From UBA1479 sp038109305 (lineage in GTDB: Bacteria; Pseudomonadota; Alphaproteobacteria; Rhodospirillales; Casp-alpha2), in contig JAYNIR010000009.1 in assembly GCA_038109305.1 (NCBI GenBank), positions 1 to 64,000 on the forward strand: DNA of 64,000 nt. Direction: 5' to 3'. The notes beneath the pieces are model-generated. The model searched no databases. It had not been told where the DNA came from and saw nothing but the letters and a program-made list of their open reading frames with translations. The translations under genes were made by a program, and so were the position numbers. Shown piece by piece: positions 38,927 through 48,742 of the stretch (positions within the stretch are counted from its first letter, which is position 1; the number at the start of each line of letters is the position of its first letter).

Positions 38927-40573
38927 ATGGATACATTCGATTACGTCATCATCGGTGCCGGCTCGGCGGGATGCGTTTTGGCCAATCGGCTGACCGCCAA
39001 CGGCAATTATACGGTTTGCGTGCTGGAGGCCGGGCCTGCCGACTGGCACCCGTGGATTCATATCCCCGCCGGGTTCATGAAACTGATGAACCACAAGACG
39101 CTGAACTGGCGGTACGAAACCCAGCCGACCGAATGGACCGGCGGCCGCGCCATCCCGCAGCCGCGCGGCAAGACCTTGGGCGGGTCCAGTTCCATCAACG
39201 GCCACGTATATACCCGCGGCAACCGGGAGGATTTTAATTCCTGGGCGCAGATGGGCAACCGCGGGTGGGGCTACGCCGACGTGCTGCCCTATTTCAAGCG
39301 GGCGGAAACCCGGATCGGCGACGTCGACGATACCTTTCGTGGCCGGTCGGGCGAACTGATCGTCACCGACACGGACTGGACCAGCGAACTTTGCGAAGCC
39401 TTCATGCTGGGGTGCGAGGAAGTCGGCATCCCCCGCAACCGCGATTACAACGGCGAACACCAGGAAGGCGTCAACTACACCCAGCGGACGATCCATCAAC
39501 AGCGGCGGATGAGCGCCGCCCGCGCGTTCCTGAACCCGGCCAAGGGACGGCGCAATCTGACCGTCATTACCCACGCCCACGCCACAAGCCTGGTGATGGA
39601 GGGCCGGAAGGTCCTGGGCGTGAGGTATCTGAAAGGCGCCAATCAACATGGCCAGGGCGGCAGTCCGCGCGAGGTTCGCACCAATCGGGAGTTGATCCTT
39701 TCCGGAGGCGTCGTCAACTCGCCGCAGTTGCTGCAGATCTGCGGTATCGGCGACCCGGCGCATCTGGCGGAGATCGGGGTCGAGGTCAAACACTCGTTAC
39801 CCGCGGTCGGCCAGAATTTGAAAGACCATTACGCGCCCCGGTTCACGGCCAGGCTCAAGAACGCGAAATCCATTAACCAGATGGCGCAGGGCCCGGCGTT
39901 GATCCCGCAGGTCGCCAAGTGGCTGATGGGACAGCCGAGCGTTCTAGGCGTGACGCCGACATTGGTTTATGCCTTTTGGCGGTCGGACCCTGCCATCGCC
40001 AATTCGGACATGCAGTTGACCTTCACGCCCGCCAGTTACATCGCCGGCAAGCAGACGGTCCTGGATAAATTTCCCGGCATGTCCGTCGCCAGTTGGCAGC
40101 AGCGCCCCGAAAGTAAAGGCTTCATCAAGGCGAAATCCGCCGACCCGTTTGAAAAACCGCTGATCAACCCGCGTTATCTGGAACACGAAACCGACCGCCG
40201 CGTGGTGTTGGCGGGGATGAAGATGACCCGGCGGATTTTGAACACCAAGGCCATGGCGCACTATTTCGACGGCGAGGAATACCCGGGCGTCCGGGTCCAG
40301 ACCGACGACGAATGGATGCAGGTCGCGAAGGAACGCGGCACCACCACTTACCACCCCATGGGCACCTGCCGCATGGGCCCCGCGTCGGACAAAAATTCGG
40401 TGGTCGACGACACCCTGAAAATCCACGGGCTCGACGGCATCCGCATCATCGACGCGTCGGTCATGCCCAACATGCTGTCGGCGAATTTGAACGCCGGCAC
40501 CATCATGATTGCCGAAAAGGCGTCGGACATGATCCTGGGCAAATCGCCGCTCGACCCGATCATCCTGGACTGA
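38927..40573 (+). CDS. GMC family FAD-dependent oxidoreductase (choline dehydrogenase-like)
   Basis: This protein oxidises an alcohol to an aldehyde with FAD. The N terminus has the FAD-binding DYVIIGAGSAGCVLANRL, followed by the GMC signature 1 (PRGKTLGGSSSINGH) and, near the C terminus, the catalytic-His segment TTYHPMGTCRMG. The 548-residue length is standard. The MmgE/PrpD gene follows by eight bases, so the two are co-transcribed. The alcohol substrate is unknown. No betaine-aldehyde dehydrogenase is adjacent. Confidence 0.93.
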   Translation: MDTFDYVIIGAGSAGCVLANRLTANGNYTVCVLEAGPADWHPWIHIPAGFMKLMNHKTLNWRYETQPTEWTGGRAIPQPRGKTLGGSSSINGHVYTRGNREDFNSWAQMGNRGWGYADVLPYFKRAETRIGDVDDTFRGRSGELIVTDTDWTSELCEAFMLGCEEVGIPRNRDYNGEHQEGVNYTQRTIHQQRRMSAARAFLNPAKGRRNLTVITHAHATSLVMEGRKVLGVRYLKGANQHGQGGSPREVRTNRELILSGGVVNSPQLLQICGIGDPAHLAEIGVEVKHSLPAVGQNLKDHYAPRFTARLKNAKSINQMAQGPALIPQVAKWLMGQPSVLGVTPTLVYAFWRSDPAIANSDMQLTFTPASYIAGKQTVLDKFPGMSVASWQQRPESKGFIKAKSADPFEKPLINPRYLEHETDRRVVLAGMKMTRRILNTKAMAHYFDGEEYPGVRVQTDDEWMQVAKERGTTTYHPMGTCRMGPASDKNSVVDDTLKIHGLDGIRIIDASVMPNMLSANLNAGTIMIAEKASDMILGKSPLDPIILD

Positions 40574-40581
40574 CCCGTGCG

Positions 40582-41922
40582 ATGGCCGAGGTTTCAGACA
40601 TCCTTTGCCGGTTTTTGTGTGACAGCCGGTGGGACGACATCCCCGCCGACGTCCGCCACAACGCCAAGCGGTCGTTGCTGAACGGCCTCGGGACGGCGTT
40701 TGCCGGATGCCGCGACGTGGCGATCGACGCCACGGCGAAAACCATGCTGCCGTTTTCGGGCAAGGCGGAGGCGACGGTCATCGGCCGCCCGGAAAAAGCC
40801 GACGCCATGACGGCGGCTTTCCTCAACGCCGCCGCCATGAACGTCCACGATTTCGACGATACGCACCTGCGCACGGTCATCCACCCGACGGCCCCCGTGG
40901 CCCCGGCGCTGCTGGCGCTCGCCGAAACGCGAGAGGTTTCCGGCCAAAACCTGCTGCACGCGCTGGTCTTGGGGATCGAGGTCGCCTGCCGCATCGGCAA
41001 CGCCGTGTCGCCGGGGCATTACGCGCGGGGCTGGCACATCACCGCGACCTGCGGCATGTTCGGCGCGGCGGCGGCGGTCGGCAAGATTTTGAACCTCACC
41101 CACCGGCGGATGATCAACGCGCTGGGCGCCGCATCGGCGCAATCGTCGGGCCTGGTCGAAACGCTGGGCTTCATGGCGAAAAGCATCGGCGTCGGCGGCG
41201 CCGCGCGCGGCGGATTGCTGGCGGCGCTTCTGGCGCAGAATGGATTGGACGGCCCGGCCGCACCCCTTGAAGGGCCGCGCGGGTTTCTCCGTGTCACCGG
41301 CGACGACCCGAATTATGACGACGTCGCGGGCGGCTTGGGCACGCTATGGGAAACGGCCAAAAACATCCACAAACCCTACCCGGGGGGCGTGGTGCTGTTC
41401 CCGGTGATTGATGCGGCGCTGGAATTTTTCGCATCAGACATTCCGGCGGACCGGGTCAAATCCGTGATGCTATGCGGCCACCCGCTGCTGGCCCAGCGCA
41501 CCGACCGCCCGAACGTGGAAACCGGGCGCGAGGCGCAGGTATCGGCGCAGCACGCGGTCGGCGTCTGCCTGGTCCGGGGCACGGCGGGCCTGGATGACTT
41601 TTCCGATGCGGCGGTCAAGGACCCGGCCGTCCGCGCGGTTCGGGAAAAGGTGAAGATCGTCGACGATCTCTCCCGCGCCGTCACCGGCGTGCGGGCGGTG
41701 TTTGAGATGGTCGACGGCGGGACCAAGGAAATCGTCGTCGCGCACGGGCGCGGCACGGATGAACGGCCCCTGTCGGATGCGGAGATTGAAGATAAGTTCC
41801 GCACGCTCGCCAAGTGGGGCGCACCGGGCTGTCAGAACGCGGAAAAACTGATCGACGCCGTGTGGTCGCTTGACGGTTCGGACGACGCCGGGGCTGTGAT
41901 GGCCTTCATGCGCCCCGCATAA
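40582..41922 (+). CDS. MmgE/PrpD family protein
   Basis: The MmgE/PrpD family includes 2-methylcitrate dehydratase and cis-aconitate decarboxylase. The 446-residue protein shows the N-terminal helical domain (AFLNAAAMNVHDFDDTHL, VIHPTAPVAPALLALAE) and GHYARGWHITATCGMFGAAAAVG. It lies immediately downstream of the GMC oxidoreductase. The lack of prpC or acnD neighbours argues against a methylcitrate-cycle role. Start 40582 puts MAEVSDILCRFL at the conserved N terminus. Confidence 0.9.
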   Translation: MAEVSDILCRFLCDSRWDDIPADVRHNAKRSLLNGLGTAFAGCRDVAIDATAKTMLPFSGKAEATVIGRPEKADAMTAAFLNAAAMNVHDFDDTHLRTVIHPTAPVAPALLALAETREVSGQNLLHALVLGIEVACRIGNAVSPGHYARGWHITATCGMFGAAAAVGKILNLTHRRMINALGAASAQSSGLVETLGFMAKSIGVGGAARGGLLAALLAQNGLDGPAAPLEGPRGFLRVTGDDPNYDDVAGGLGTLWETAKNIHKPYPGGVVLFPVIDAALEFFASDIPADRVKSVMLCGHPLLAQRTDRPNVETGREAQVSAQHAVGVCLVRGTAGLDDFSDAAVKDPAVRAVREKVKIVDDLSRAVTGVRAVFEMVDGGTKEIVVAHGRGTDERPLSDAEIEDKFRTLAKWGAPGCQNAEKLIDAVWSLDGSDDAGAVMAFMRPA

Positions 41923-41949
41923 AAAAACCCCGCACCGGCGTCACGCCGG
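41921..41949 (-). terminator. Rho-independent terminator of the SDR gene
   Basis: On the minus strand, CCGGCGTGACGCCGG forms a 6-bp stem with a 3-base loop. It is followed by TGCGGGG and a run of seven T. It lies just after the SDR stop and at the end of the convergent MmgE/PrpD gene. Confidence 0.75.
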
Positions 41950-41953
41950 GCCC

Positions 41954-42739
41954 CTAGGAACCGCCCGACCAGCCCGCGTCCATGGCCAGCACCGCGCCGT
42001 TGATGTCGCCGCCCGCAGGCCCGCACAAAAACGTGCAGTATTCGGCAACGCTTTCCGACGTGATGAAGGCGCCGGTCGGGTTTTTACCGGCGAGGAAGCG
42101 TTTGGTCGCTTCGTCGCGGTCAATTCCGTCCGCCGCCATCGACGCCTCGATCCGGCCGACGGCGGCGGGAGTTTCCGTGGCGCCGGGGCAGAGCGCGTTG
42201 CAGGTGATGTCGAAATCCGTGCATTCGGCGGCGACGGCGCGGGACAATCCGATCAGTGCCGTCTTTGCCGTGACATAGGTGACCCGGCCGGGCGCGCCGC
42301 GCTGGCCATAAATCGACGACATGTTGATAATCCGCCCCCAGTTGCGCGCCTTCATGCCGGGCAGGCAAAGCCGGATGGTGTTGTAGGCGGACGATAGATT
42401 GACCGCCAGGGCGTGGTCCCAATCGGCGGGGGGGGTTTCCTCGACCAGGCCGAATACGCGGGTGACCGCGTTATTTACCAGGATATCGACGCCGCCGAAG
42501 GTTTCGATGGCGCGGCCGACAAGCCTTTCGACCTGGGCCGTATCGCCCACGTCGGCGCTGTCGAATGAGGCCCGGACGCCGAACCGCGCGGTCAGGTTAT
42601 GCGCAAGGGCATTGCCCTCGGCATCGTCCTCGATCCCGTTGAGCACCACGTTGCAGCCGCCTGCCGCCAGCCGCTCGGCGACGGCGAGGCCGATGCCCCG
42701 GCTTGAACCGGTGATAAGTGCGGATTTGCCCTGAATCAA
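41954..42739 (-). CDS. SDR family oxidoreductase (3-hydroxybutyrate dehydrogenase-like)
   Basis: This is a classical short-chain dehydrogenase of 261 residues. The cofactor motif is TGSSRGIGLAVAERLA, NNAV follows, the catalytic Ser is in INMSSIYG, and the Tyr/Lys pair is YVTAK. CPGATETPAAV matches 3-hydroxybutyrate dehydrogenase proteins. The exact substrate is not certain. Expression ends at the T-run terminator downstream. Confidence 0.9.
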   Translation of the reverse strand: MIQGKSALITGSSRGIGLAVAERLAAGGCNVVLNGIEDDAEGNALAHNLTARFGVRASFDSADVGDTAQVERLVGRAIETFGGVDILVNNAVTRVFGLVEETPPADWDHALAVNLSSAYNTIRLCLPGMKARNWGRIINMSSIYGQRGAPGRVTYVTAKTALIGLSRAVAAECTDFDITCNALCPGATETPAAVGRIEASMAADGIDRDEATKRFLAGKNPTGAFITSESVAEYCTFLCGPAGGDINGAVLAMDAGWSGGS

Positions 42740-42845
42740 TGCGTTGATCCACTGACCTTCATAAACTAAACAACCTTCGCGGCGAACGGCCGGACGCCTG
42801 CGAAGCCTGTGCCAATGCCGGCCCTATTTATACAGAATTCCTGCG

Positions 42846-44143
42846 ATGTCAGAACCTGCTTCCGTTTCCCACTCCTTGGATGCCCCGTTCCCGGTGAAAC
42901 AGCGGTTCCGGCGCCGATTTGTCCCGGGACTGATTGGTTTCGTCGGCGTATCTCTGGTCATTTTGGGCCTGACCGCCCGCCATGCGATCGAGGAGATTTA
43001 TCTGGAGCTCGCCCAGAAACGGGACCAGACCATCGCCCGCGCCGTCGCCGAAATCGCGGAACACCCGTGGTAGCATCTGATGGCCGACAAATCGGTCGTC
43101 GACCTTCCCGACGCCTCGGACGCGAAAACCCTGAACGACGCTTTTGCCTCAGAAGTCCGCGAACTGAACCTTCTGGAACTTAAGGTCTACGATCTGACCC
43201 GCCGTGTCCTTTATGCGACACACCGGGACGAAATCGGATCCACCGAAAACGGTGACGCGTTCAAGACCGTCATCGGTACGGGCAAGGCGGGCCTCGTCAC
43301 CAAAACACTTCCCGACGGCAGCCAGCAGTAAGAACTTTATGTCCCCGTGTTCGATGAACACGGCAAACTCCGCACGGTGTTCGAACTGTATGAACCCGTC
43401 GACTACCAGGACCGCATCCTGGCCCGCGCCGCGGTCCCGATCCTCTCGATCCCCGGTATTTTGTTCCTACTTTTGGCTTTGACGTTGAACCGCCTGGTCA
43501 GTCGCGCCCAGGTCGATATTTGTTGCCGGATCAAGGCAATCAATGACCTGCGAAAGCGACTCGAATCGTTCGTATCGTCGATCGCGGTTTCGGCGGCGCG
43601 GGAATCCGGGGCGGGAAGCGACATCCCGTAGCAGAAAGTCACCACGACCCTGTTTTTTTCCGATATCCGCGACTTCACCGGATTTTCCGAACAACATTCG
43701 CCGGAACAGGCGGTCAACTTTCTGAACCGGTTGATGGCTCTGCAGGTCGGCATCCTGAAACGCCACGGCGGCGACGTGGATAAAATGATCGGCGATGTGG
43801 TGCTTGCCCGTTTCGATGGGGAGGACGGCGGCGCCCGGGCCGTCACCGCGGCGCGGGACATACAACAGGCCGCCGCCGAAGGCGATTTCGCTCGGGAAAT
43901 CGGGATCGGAATTTATAATGGGGCGGTCATTTCCGGTGCCATCGGCCCCGTGGACCACCGCGACTTGACGGTCATCGGCGATGCGGTGAACACGGCCTCT
44001 CGCCTTTGTTCCGCCGCCGCCGCGGGCGAAATCGTCGTCGACGAAGCCTGGCCGACAGGGACTTCCGCCCGCCGGAATTCATCAGCTCCAAGGGCCGGCA
44101 AAGTTCCGTCATGGTCCGCCGGCTCCGGCCCGTGCCCAGCTGA
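42846..44143 (+). pseudogene. Membrane-bound class III adenylate/guanylate cyclase, disrupted
   Basis: The single frame from ATG 42846 encodes a transmembrane helix, an extracytoplasmic sensor segment, a second helix (PILSIPGILFLLLALTL) and a class III catalytic domain (TTTLFFSDIRDFTGFSE, GGDVDKMIGDVVLARF). It is interrupted by TAG (43071), TAA (43329) and TAG (43629), all in the same frame. A frameshift near 44045 then puts the C-terminal PPEFISSKGRQSSVMVRRLR in another frame, ending at TGA 44141. The first stop occupies a likely Gln (PW-stop-HLMADKS). The metal-binding aspartates are intact, so the damage is recent. Confidence 0.85.
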
Positions 44144-44332
44144 CAAATTTTCGCCGCGCTGCCTCACCGCCGCCACAATTTGATCGGCAAAATCCGCCAA
44201 GCAGTATGCCGTGTTTTAGGGGGAGGAATTCTTGCGCGATTGCGGACGACGTTCCGCCGGCCTTGGAATCCGAGCCTGTTTCGGTGTCGGACAATTGCGC
44301 CCGGACGCCATTTTTTTTAGGAGTCTCCATCG

Positions 44333-45403
44333 ATGACGAAACGTGACCTTTTCTTCGGCCCAGACGCAAGCCGCCGAGAAGTGCTCAAGGCCGCGGGGCT
44401 GGCGCTTGCCGCCTCCGCTTTGCCAAGCGGTCTGATGCTCGGCGGGCTGCCCGCGCACGCGGAAGCCGCCAACATGATTATGAAGACCGTCGGCAAGACC
44501 GGTGAAAAAGTGCCCGCAATCGGCATGGGCAGCTACCTGGTGTTCGACACGCTTCCCGGCGACGACCGCAGCCACCTGCGCGAGGTGATGAAGCGGTTTT
44601 ACCACGGCGGCGGCCGGGTGATCGACACCTCGCCGCTTTACGGCACCGGCGAGTTGAGCGTCGGCGACTTGGCCACGGCGCTTGGCATCAACGACAAGCT
44701 GTTCATCGCCAACAAAGTCTGGTCGACCGGCGAGTTCCTGTTCGACGACAGCCACGCGCAGCGAAGCCTAGACGAATCCCGCCGGCGCCTTTGGCGCAAA
44801 CAGTTCGACGTGATGCAGGTCCACAGCCTGACCAACATCGCGGTCATCCTGCCGATCCTGAAGGCATGGAAGAAAGAAGGTCACATCAAGTACGTGGGCA
44901 TCACCCATCACGAACCGCCGTATTTCGACCTGCTGCATAGCTGGATCAAAAAGGGCAAGCCCGACTTCGTGCAGGTCCACTATTCAATCTTCAACCGTTT
45001 GGCCGAAAAACACATTCTGCCCGCCGCCGCCGACGTGGGCGCGGCCGTGCTGATCAACATGCCGTTTGAAAAGGCGCGGCTATTCAAGTTGGTCGAAGGC
45101 CACAAAATGCCCGACTTCGCCAAGGATTTCGCGTCCAACTGGGCCGAGTTTTTCCTTAAATGGATCATCTCGCACCCGGCGGTGACGGCGGCGATCCCGG
45201 CAACGTCCAACCCGGATCACGCGTCGCAGAACATCGGCGCTCTGAAGGGCCCGCTGCCGGATCAGAAAATGCGCGGCCGCATGGTCAAGCACATGGAAAC
45301 GATCCCCGGCTTCGCGGAACTGGACAAAGCGCCCCGCTATCCGGGCAAGAAGTACAAAGGCTTAATCGCCAAAGCGCGGGCCGATTTGAAGATGCGCTCC
45401 TGA
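44333..45403 (+). CDS. TAT-exported aldo/keto reductase
   Basis: The first 46 residues are a twin-arginine signal (SRREVLKAAGLALAAS), indicating folded export to the periplasm. The mature barrel has the AKR catalytic Tyr (DTSPLYGTG), Lys (LFIANKVWS) and His (MQVHSL). It reduces carbonyls with NAD(P)H, although a periplasmic AKR must receive a pre-bound cofactor. The RBS is TTTAGGAG. No partner reductase is adjacent. The 356-residue length fits. Confidence 0.88.
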   Translation: MTKRDLFFGPDASRREVLKAAGLALAASALPSGLMLGGLPAHAEAANMIMKTVGKTGEKVPAIGMGSYLVFDTLPGDDRSHLREVMKRFYHGGGRVIDTSPLYGTGELSVGDLATALGINDKLFIANKVWSTGEFLFDDSHAQRSLDESRRRLWRKQFDVMQVHSLTNIAVILPILKAWKKEGHIKYVGITHHEPPYFDLLHSWIKKGKPDFVQVHYSIFNRLAEKHILPAAADVGAAVLINMPFEKARLFKLVEGHKMPDFAKDFASNWAEFFLKWIISHPAVTAAIPATSNPDHASQNIGALKGPLPDQKMRGRMVKHMETIPGFAELDKAPRYPGKKYKGLIAKARADLKMRS

Positions 45404-45468
45404 TCTGACAGGAATTCGCCCGCCCGCCGCATCACGACGCGGCGGGCGGGCATCCCGGATTTTCCGGC

Positions 45469-46248
45469 TTACTTGAAATCGAACCCGCGTTTGCGCAACG
45501 CCTCGCGCAGGCCTTGGCGCGGTCGCTTGGAAAATTTCGCGTCCACATCGTGCGACCAACTGTCGTCGGTCGACTGCTTGCCGATCGAGTCGTAATGCGC
45601 CTTAAGTTCCGCGTCGTAAGCGTCGGCGGCGGCGAGCGTCCCTTCCAGGTCGTAGCGTTCCAAGTGCTGGATGGCGGTCTGTTGCATCCGGGGTTTTTGC
45701 TGCGGCGCTTCGGCCGGGTAGCCGAGACACATGCCGAAGACGACGAAGACCCGGCTCGGCAGGCCCAGCAGGTCGGCAACGGCCTCCGGATCGTTTCGCA
45801 TGGCGCCGATCATGACACCCTGAATGCCGAGTGAGTCCGCCGCCAGATATGCCGACATGCCGACCAGCGCCGCATCGACGGCGGAAACCATACACATTTC
45901 CAAGTTGTTGTCGTCGAGGTCGTGGCCGTTCTTTTTAAACGCCGCCTCAACCCGGGTCAGGTCGGCGCAGAACGCCAGGAACAACGGGCAATCGATGATA
46001 TGTTTCTGGCCGCGGGCGATTTCCGCAAGCCTGGCCTTGGTGTCCGTGTCGCGAACCTGAACGACGGAATAGGCTTGCAGGTTCGACGACGTCGGCGCGC
46101 GGAACGCGGCTTCCAAAATCGCCGCCGCCTGTTCGTCGGTCACGGGTTTGTCTGAATATTTGCGGATCGAACGCCGATTGAGAAGAACCTCAATGGTTTC
46201 GGACGTCACCGGGTGGCCGGTGGATTGGGTGCCGTCTGGCGGTGTCAT
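45469..46248 (-). CDS. Nitroreductase family FMN oxidoreductase (NfsA-like)
   Basis: This flavoprotein reduces nitro or quinone substrates. FMN-binding residues lie in NRRSIRKYSDKP, APTSSNLQAYSV and the C-terminal phosphate loop. The central region GMCLGYPAEAPQQKPRM is characteristic of the NfsA/FRP group. ATG 46248 (MTPPDGTQSTG) was chosen over an upstream in-frame ATG because the family begins near the MTPP residues. It probably acts as a homodimer in the cytoplasm. Confidence 0.88.
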   Translation of the reverse strand: MTPPDGTQSTGHPVTSETIEVLLNRRSIRKYSDKPVTDEQAAAILEAAFRAPTSSNLQAYSVVQVRDTDTKARLAEIARGQKHIIDCPLFLAFCADLTRVEAAFKKNGHDLDDNNLEMCMVSAVDAALVGMSAYLAADSLGIQGVMIGAMRNDPEAVADLLGLPSRVFVVFGMCLGYPAEAPQQKPRMQQTAIQHLERYDLEGTLAAADAYDAELKAHYDSIGKQSTDDSWSHDVDAKFSKRPRQGLREALRKRGFDFK

Positions 46249-46445
46249 GATGGGTGTCCTTGGATGAATTTCGGGGGTGAATGTCTGGTGGAGGCACCAT
46301 AGCGCCACCGGGGCCCGTCGGTCATCCCTTTCCCGAAAGCCGACGACAGGATGGGCCATGACGCCGGAAAGCGCGTTTACCGAGGCCGGACGCAGCCTTA
46401 TGATGGACGGCGACGACGTATTCTTGGGGACAGGACGGGCCGCGA

Positions 46446-47777
46446 ATGGAAAAGTACGACGAATTGCAGGAAATCATCGACCTGATCGTCGAGACGGTCA
46501 CCAGTGCCGCGTTTTATCAGCAACTGGCCGTCGCCGTTCTGACCGTCGCCGCCGCTTGGTTCGTGTCGTCGAAACTACATGCCCGGCTGGACGCCGGCGG
46601 CCCGCCCGTCGCCGAAGACACGCCCGATGCCAAGCGCGGCCAGCGCATCCGCCGCCGCGTCGGTTCGGTGTTCTACCCCATCCGCGACCTGTTGTTCCCG
46701 TTCACGGGCGCGTTGTTCATGGGCGTTTCGGTCGGTATCGCGGGCGGGTTTTTCGAGGACACGTGGCTGGTCCGGCTGGTGCAGGGCGGATACGCCTTCG
46801 TGCTGGTCGCGATGATCGCGCAGCGGTTCGTCCAAAGCAATTACGTCAGATACTTCATGCATTTCGTGATGATGCCGATCATCGTGCTCTACGCGTTCAG
46901 CGCGCTGGATCATCTGATCGTTATATTCGACGGCGTCACCCTGAGCCTCGGCAGCATCAAGTTTTCGCTCTACGCGCTGGTCCGGACGATCATCTTCGGG
47001 GTGATTATTTTCTGGCTCGGGCGGGTTTCAAACGTCAAAGGCCAGGACCTGATCCGCACCCGGACCACGTCCTTGGACGACACCACGCGGGAACTAGCGC
47101 TCAAATCCTTTCAAGTCGCGCTGGTCGTCCTGTTCAGCCTGCTGTTTTTGCAGATCGCCGGCATTGACCTAACGGCGCTGGTCGTCTTCGGCGGCGCCAT
47201 CGGCGTCGGCTTGGGCTTCGGGTTGCAGCAGATCGCATCGAACTTCATTTCAGGCGTGATCATCCTGCTCGACCGATCGATCACCATCGGCGACTACATC
47301 CAATTGGAAGACGGCCGCACCGGGCGGATCCGGGAACTGGGCATGCGCTCCGCGATCCTCGAGACCTATGACGGCAAGGACATCATGGTGCCGAACGAAA
47401 AGTTCATCACCACGGCGTTTGCCAACTGGACCCACAACAATCAGAAACAGCGCTATCCCATCACCTTGTCCGTCGCCTACGGCACGGACTTGGAAAAACT
47501 GTTCAAGATTTTGCGCGAAACCGTGGCGTCGCACCCGCAGGTCATCAGCGGCGATGACATCCCGATCGAGGAACGGCCTGACGCGGAAGTGCAAAAGTTC
47601 GGCGACAGCGGCATCGAAATCCTGATCGAATTCTGGATGGAAGGCATCGACGACGGCAAGAACCGCGTCGGCGGCGATTTGCTGTTCATGATCTGGAAGG
47701 CGCTGAAAGAACACAATATCGAAATCCCCTACCCGCACCGGGCGGTCAAGATCGTCGACGACGGCAAAAAGAAATAG
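46446..47777 (+). CDS. MscS family mechanosensitive ion channel
   Basis: The 443-residue protein has several N-terminal membrane helices and a conserved pore helix followed by the MscS beta domain (GGAIGVGLGFGLQQIASNFISG and SITIGDYIQLEDGRTGRI). The C-terminal alpha/beta domain ends IPYPHRAVKI. It opens under membrane tension and releases solutes after osmotic downshock. The extra N-terminal helices make it larger than E. coli MscS. It ends with TAG. Confidence 0.93.
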   Translation: MEKYDELQEIIDLIVETVTSAAFYQQLAVAVLTVAAAWFVSSKLHARLDAGGPPVAEDTPDAKRGQRIRRRVGSVFYPIRDLLFPFTGALFMGVSVGIAGGFFEDTWLVRLVQGGYAFVLVAMIAQRFVQSNYVRYFMHFVMMPIIVLYAFSALDHLIVIFDGVTLSLGSIKFSLYALVRTIIFGVIIFWLGRVSNVKGQDLIRTRTTSLDDTTRELALKSFQVALVVLFSLLFLQIAGIDLTALVVFGGAIGVGLGFGLQQIASNFISGVIILLDRSITIGDYIQLEDGRTGRIRELGMRSAILETYDGKDIMVPNEKFITTAFANWTHNNQKQRYPITLSVAYGTDLEKLFKILRETVASHPQVISGDDIPIEERPDAEVQKFGDSGIEILIEFWMEGIDDGKNRVGGDLLFMIWKALKEHNIEIPYPHRAVKIVDDGKKK

Positions 47778-47863
47778 GCTGTACACTTCCGCACCCGGCA
47801 CATTCCCGTTTTCGCCACCGGCCAGCCGGGCAGCCGGCCCCCGGCCCGGTTTCCGTTATTCCG

Positions 47864-48739
47864 TCAGCCCATGCGTTCCTTGAGCACCGGCCCCACGTCC
47901 ATGGGTGTGGCCAAAATCGCCACGCCCGCCGCCGACAGGGCACCGGCCTTGGATTTATAGGTGCCCTTGTCGCCAATGACGATGGCGCCCGCATGGCCCA
48001 TCTTTTTACCCTTGGGCGCCGCGCCGCCGGCGATGAAAGCAGCCATTGGCTTGTTCATGGTGGCGGCATATTCGGCCGCGTGTTCTTCCATGGCGCCGCC
48101 GATTTCGCCGACCATGACGACGGCGTCAGTTTTTTCAAAGGCGTCCAAGGCTTCCAGCGCGTCCCGCGTCGTCGTGCCGATGATCGGGTCGCCGCCAATA
48201 CCGATGAAGGCGGAGATGCCAAAGCCGGCTTGGACCACGTTCAAGCACATCAGCGTGCCCAAGGAACCCGAGCGGGAAATGATGCCGACGTTGCCTTCCT
48301 TGAAGATGCGTTCGTTAAAGGCCGGCATGAAGCCCGTGAAGCATTCGCCGGGCGTCACGCCGCCCGCCGTGTTGGGGCCGATGATCTTGACGCCACGTTC
48401 GTTCGCCGCCGCCACCATGTACATGACGTCCTGCACCGGAATATGTTCGGTCAGGCACACGACCGCCTTGGCTCCGGCCTCGACTGCATCCAATACCGCT
48501 GCCTTGGCGCCCATGGGCGGGATGAATAGGACCGACACATCGAAACCGCCATCCAACTGATCCATGGCGTCGACGGCGGACGCGAACACCGGCAGGCCGA
48601 TGTGCTCCGTTCCGGCCTTTTTCGGGTTCACGCCACCGACGATTTTAGTGCCGTATTCCATCATCCGTTCAGACCAGAACGTGCCCTGCTTGCCGGTGAT
48701 GCCCTGAACGATGACTTTGTGAGAACCGCGTATGATCAT
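47864..48739 (-). CDS. Acyl-CoA ligase (ADP-forming) alpha subunit, SucD-like
   Basis: The 291-residue protein has the CoA-binding Rossmann fold (QGITGKQGTFWSERM) and the phosphorylated His (H249 in KGKKMGHAGAIV) of the succinyl-CoA synthetase family. Where the family has SRSGTLTYEAV, with a Glu that contacts the phosphohistidine, this protein has SRSGSLGTLMC, so Leu replaces that Glu (position 163). It is the last gene of the B12-mutase cluster, three bases after its beta subunit. It resembles SCS but its substrate is probably not succinate. Candidates include malate or sulfoacetate. Confidence 0.88.
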   Translation of the reverse strand: MIIRGSHKVIVQGITGKQGTFWSERMMEYGTKIVGGVNPKKAGTEHIGLPVFASAVDAMDQLDGGFDVSVLFIPPMGAKAAVLDAVEAGAKAVVCLTEHIPVQDVMYMVAAANERGVKIIGPNTAGGVTPGECFTGFMPAFNERIFKEGNVGIISRSGSLGTLMCLNVVQAGFGISAFIGIGGDPIIGTTTRDALEALDAFEKTDAVVMVGEIGGAMEEHAAEYAATMNKPMAAFIAGGAAPKGKKMGHAGAIVIGDKGTYKSKAGALSAAGVAILATPMDVGPVLKERMG

Positions 48740-48742
48740 GGC

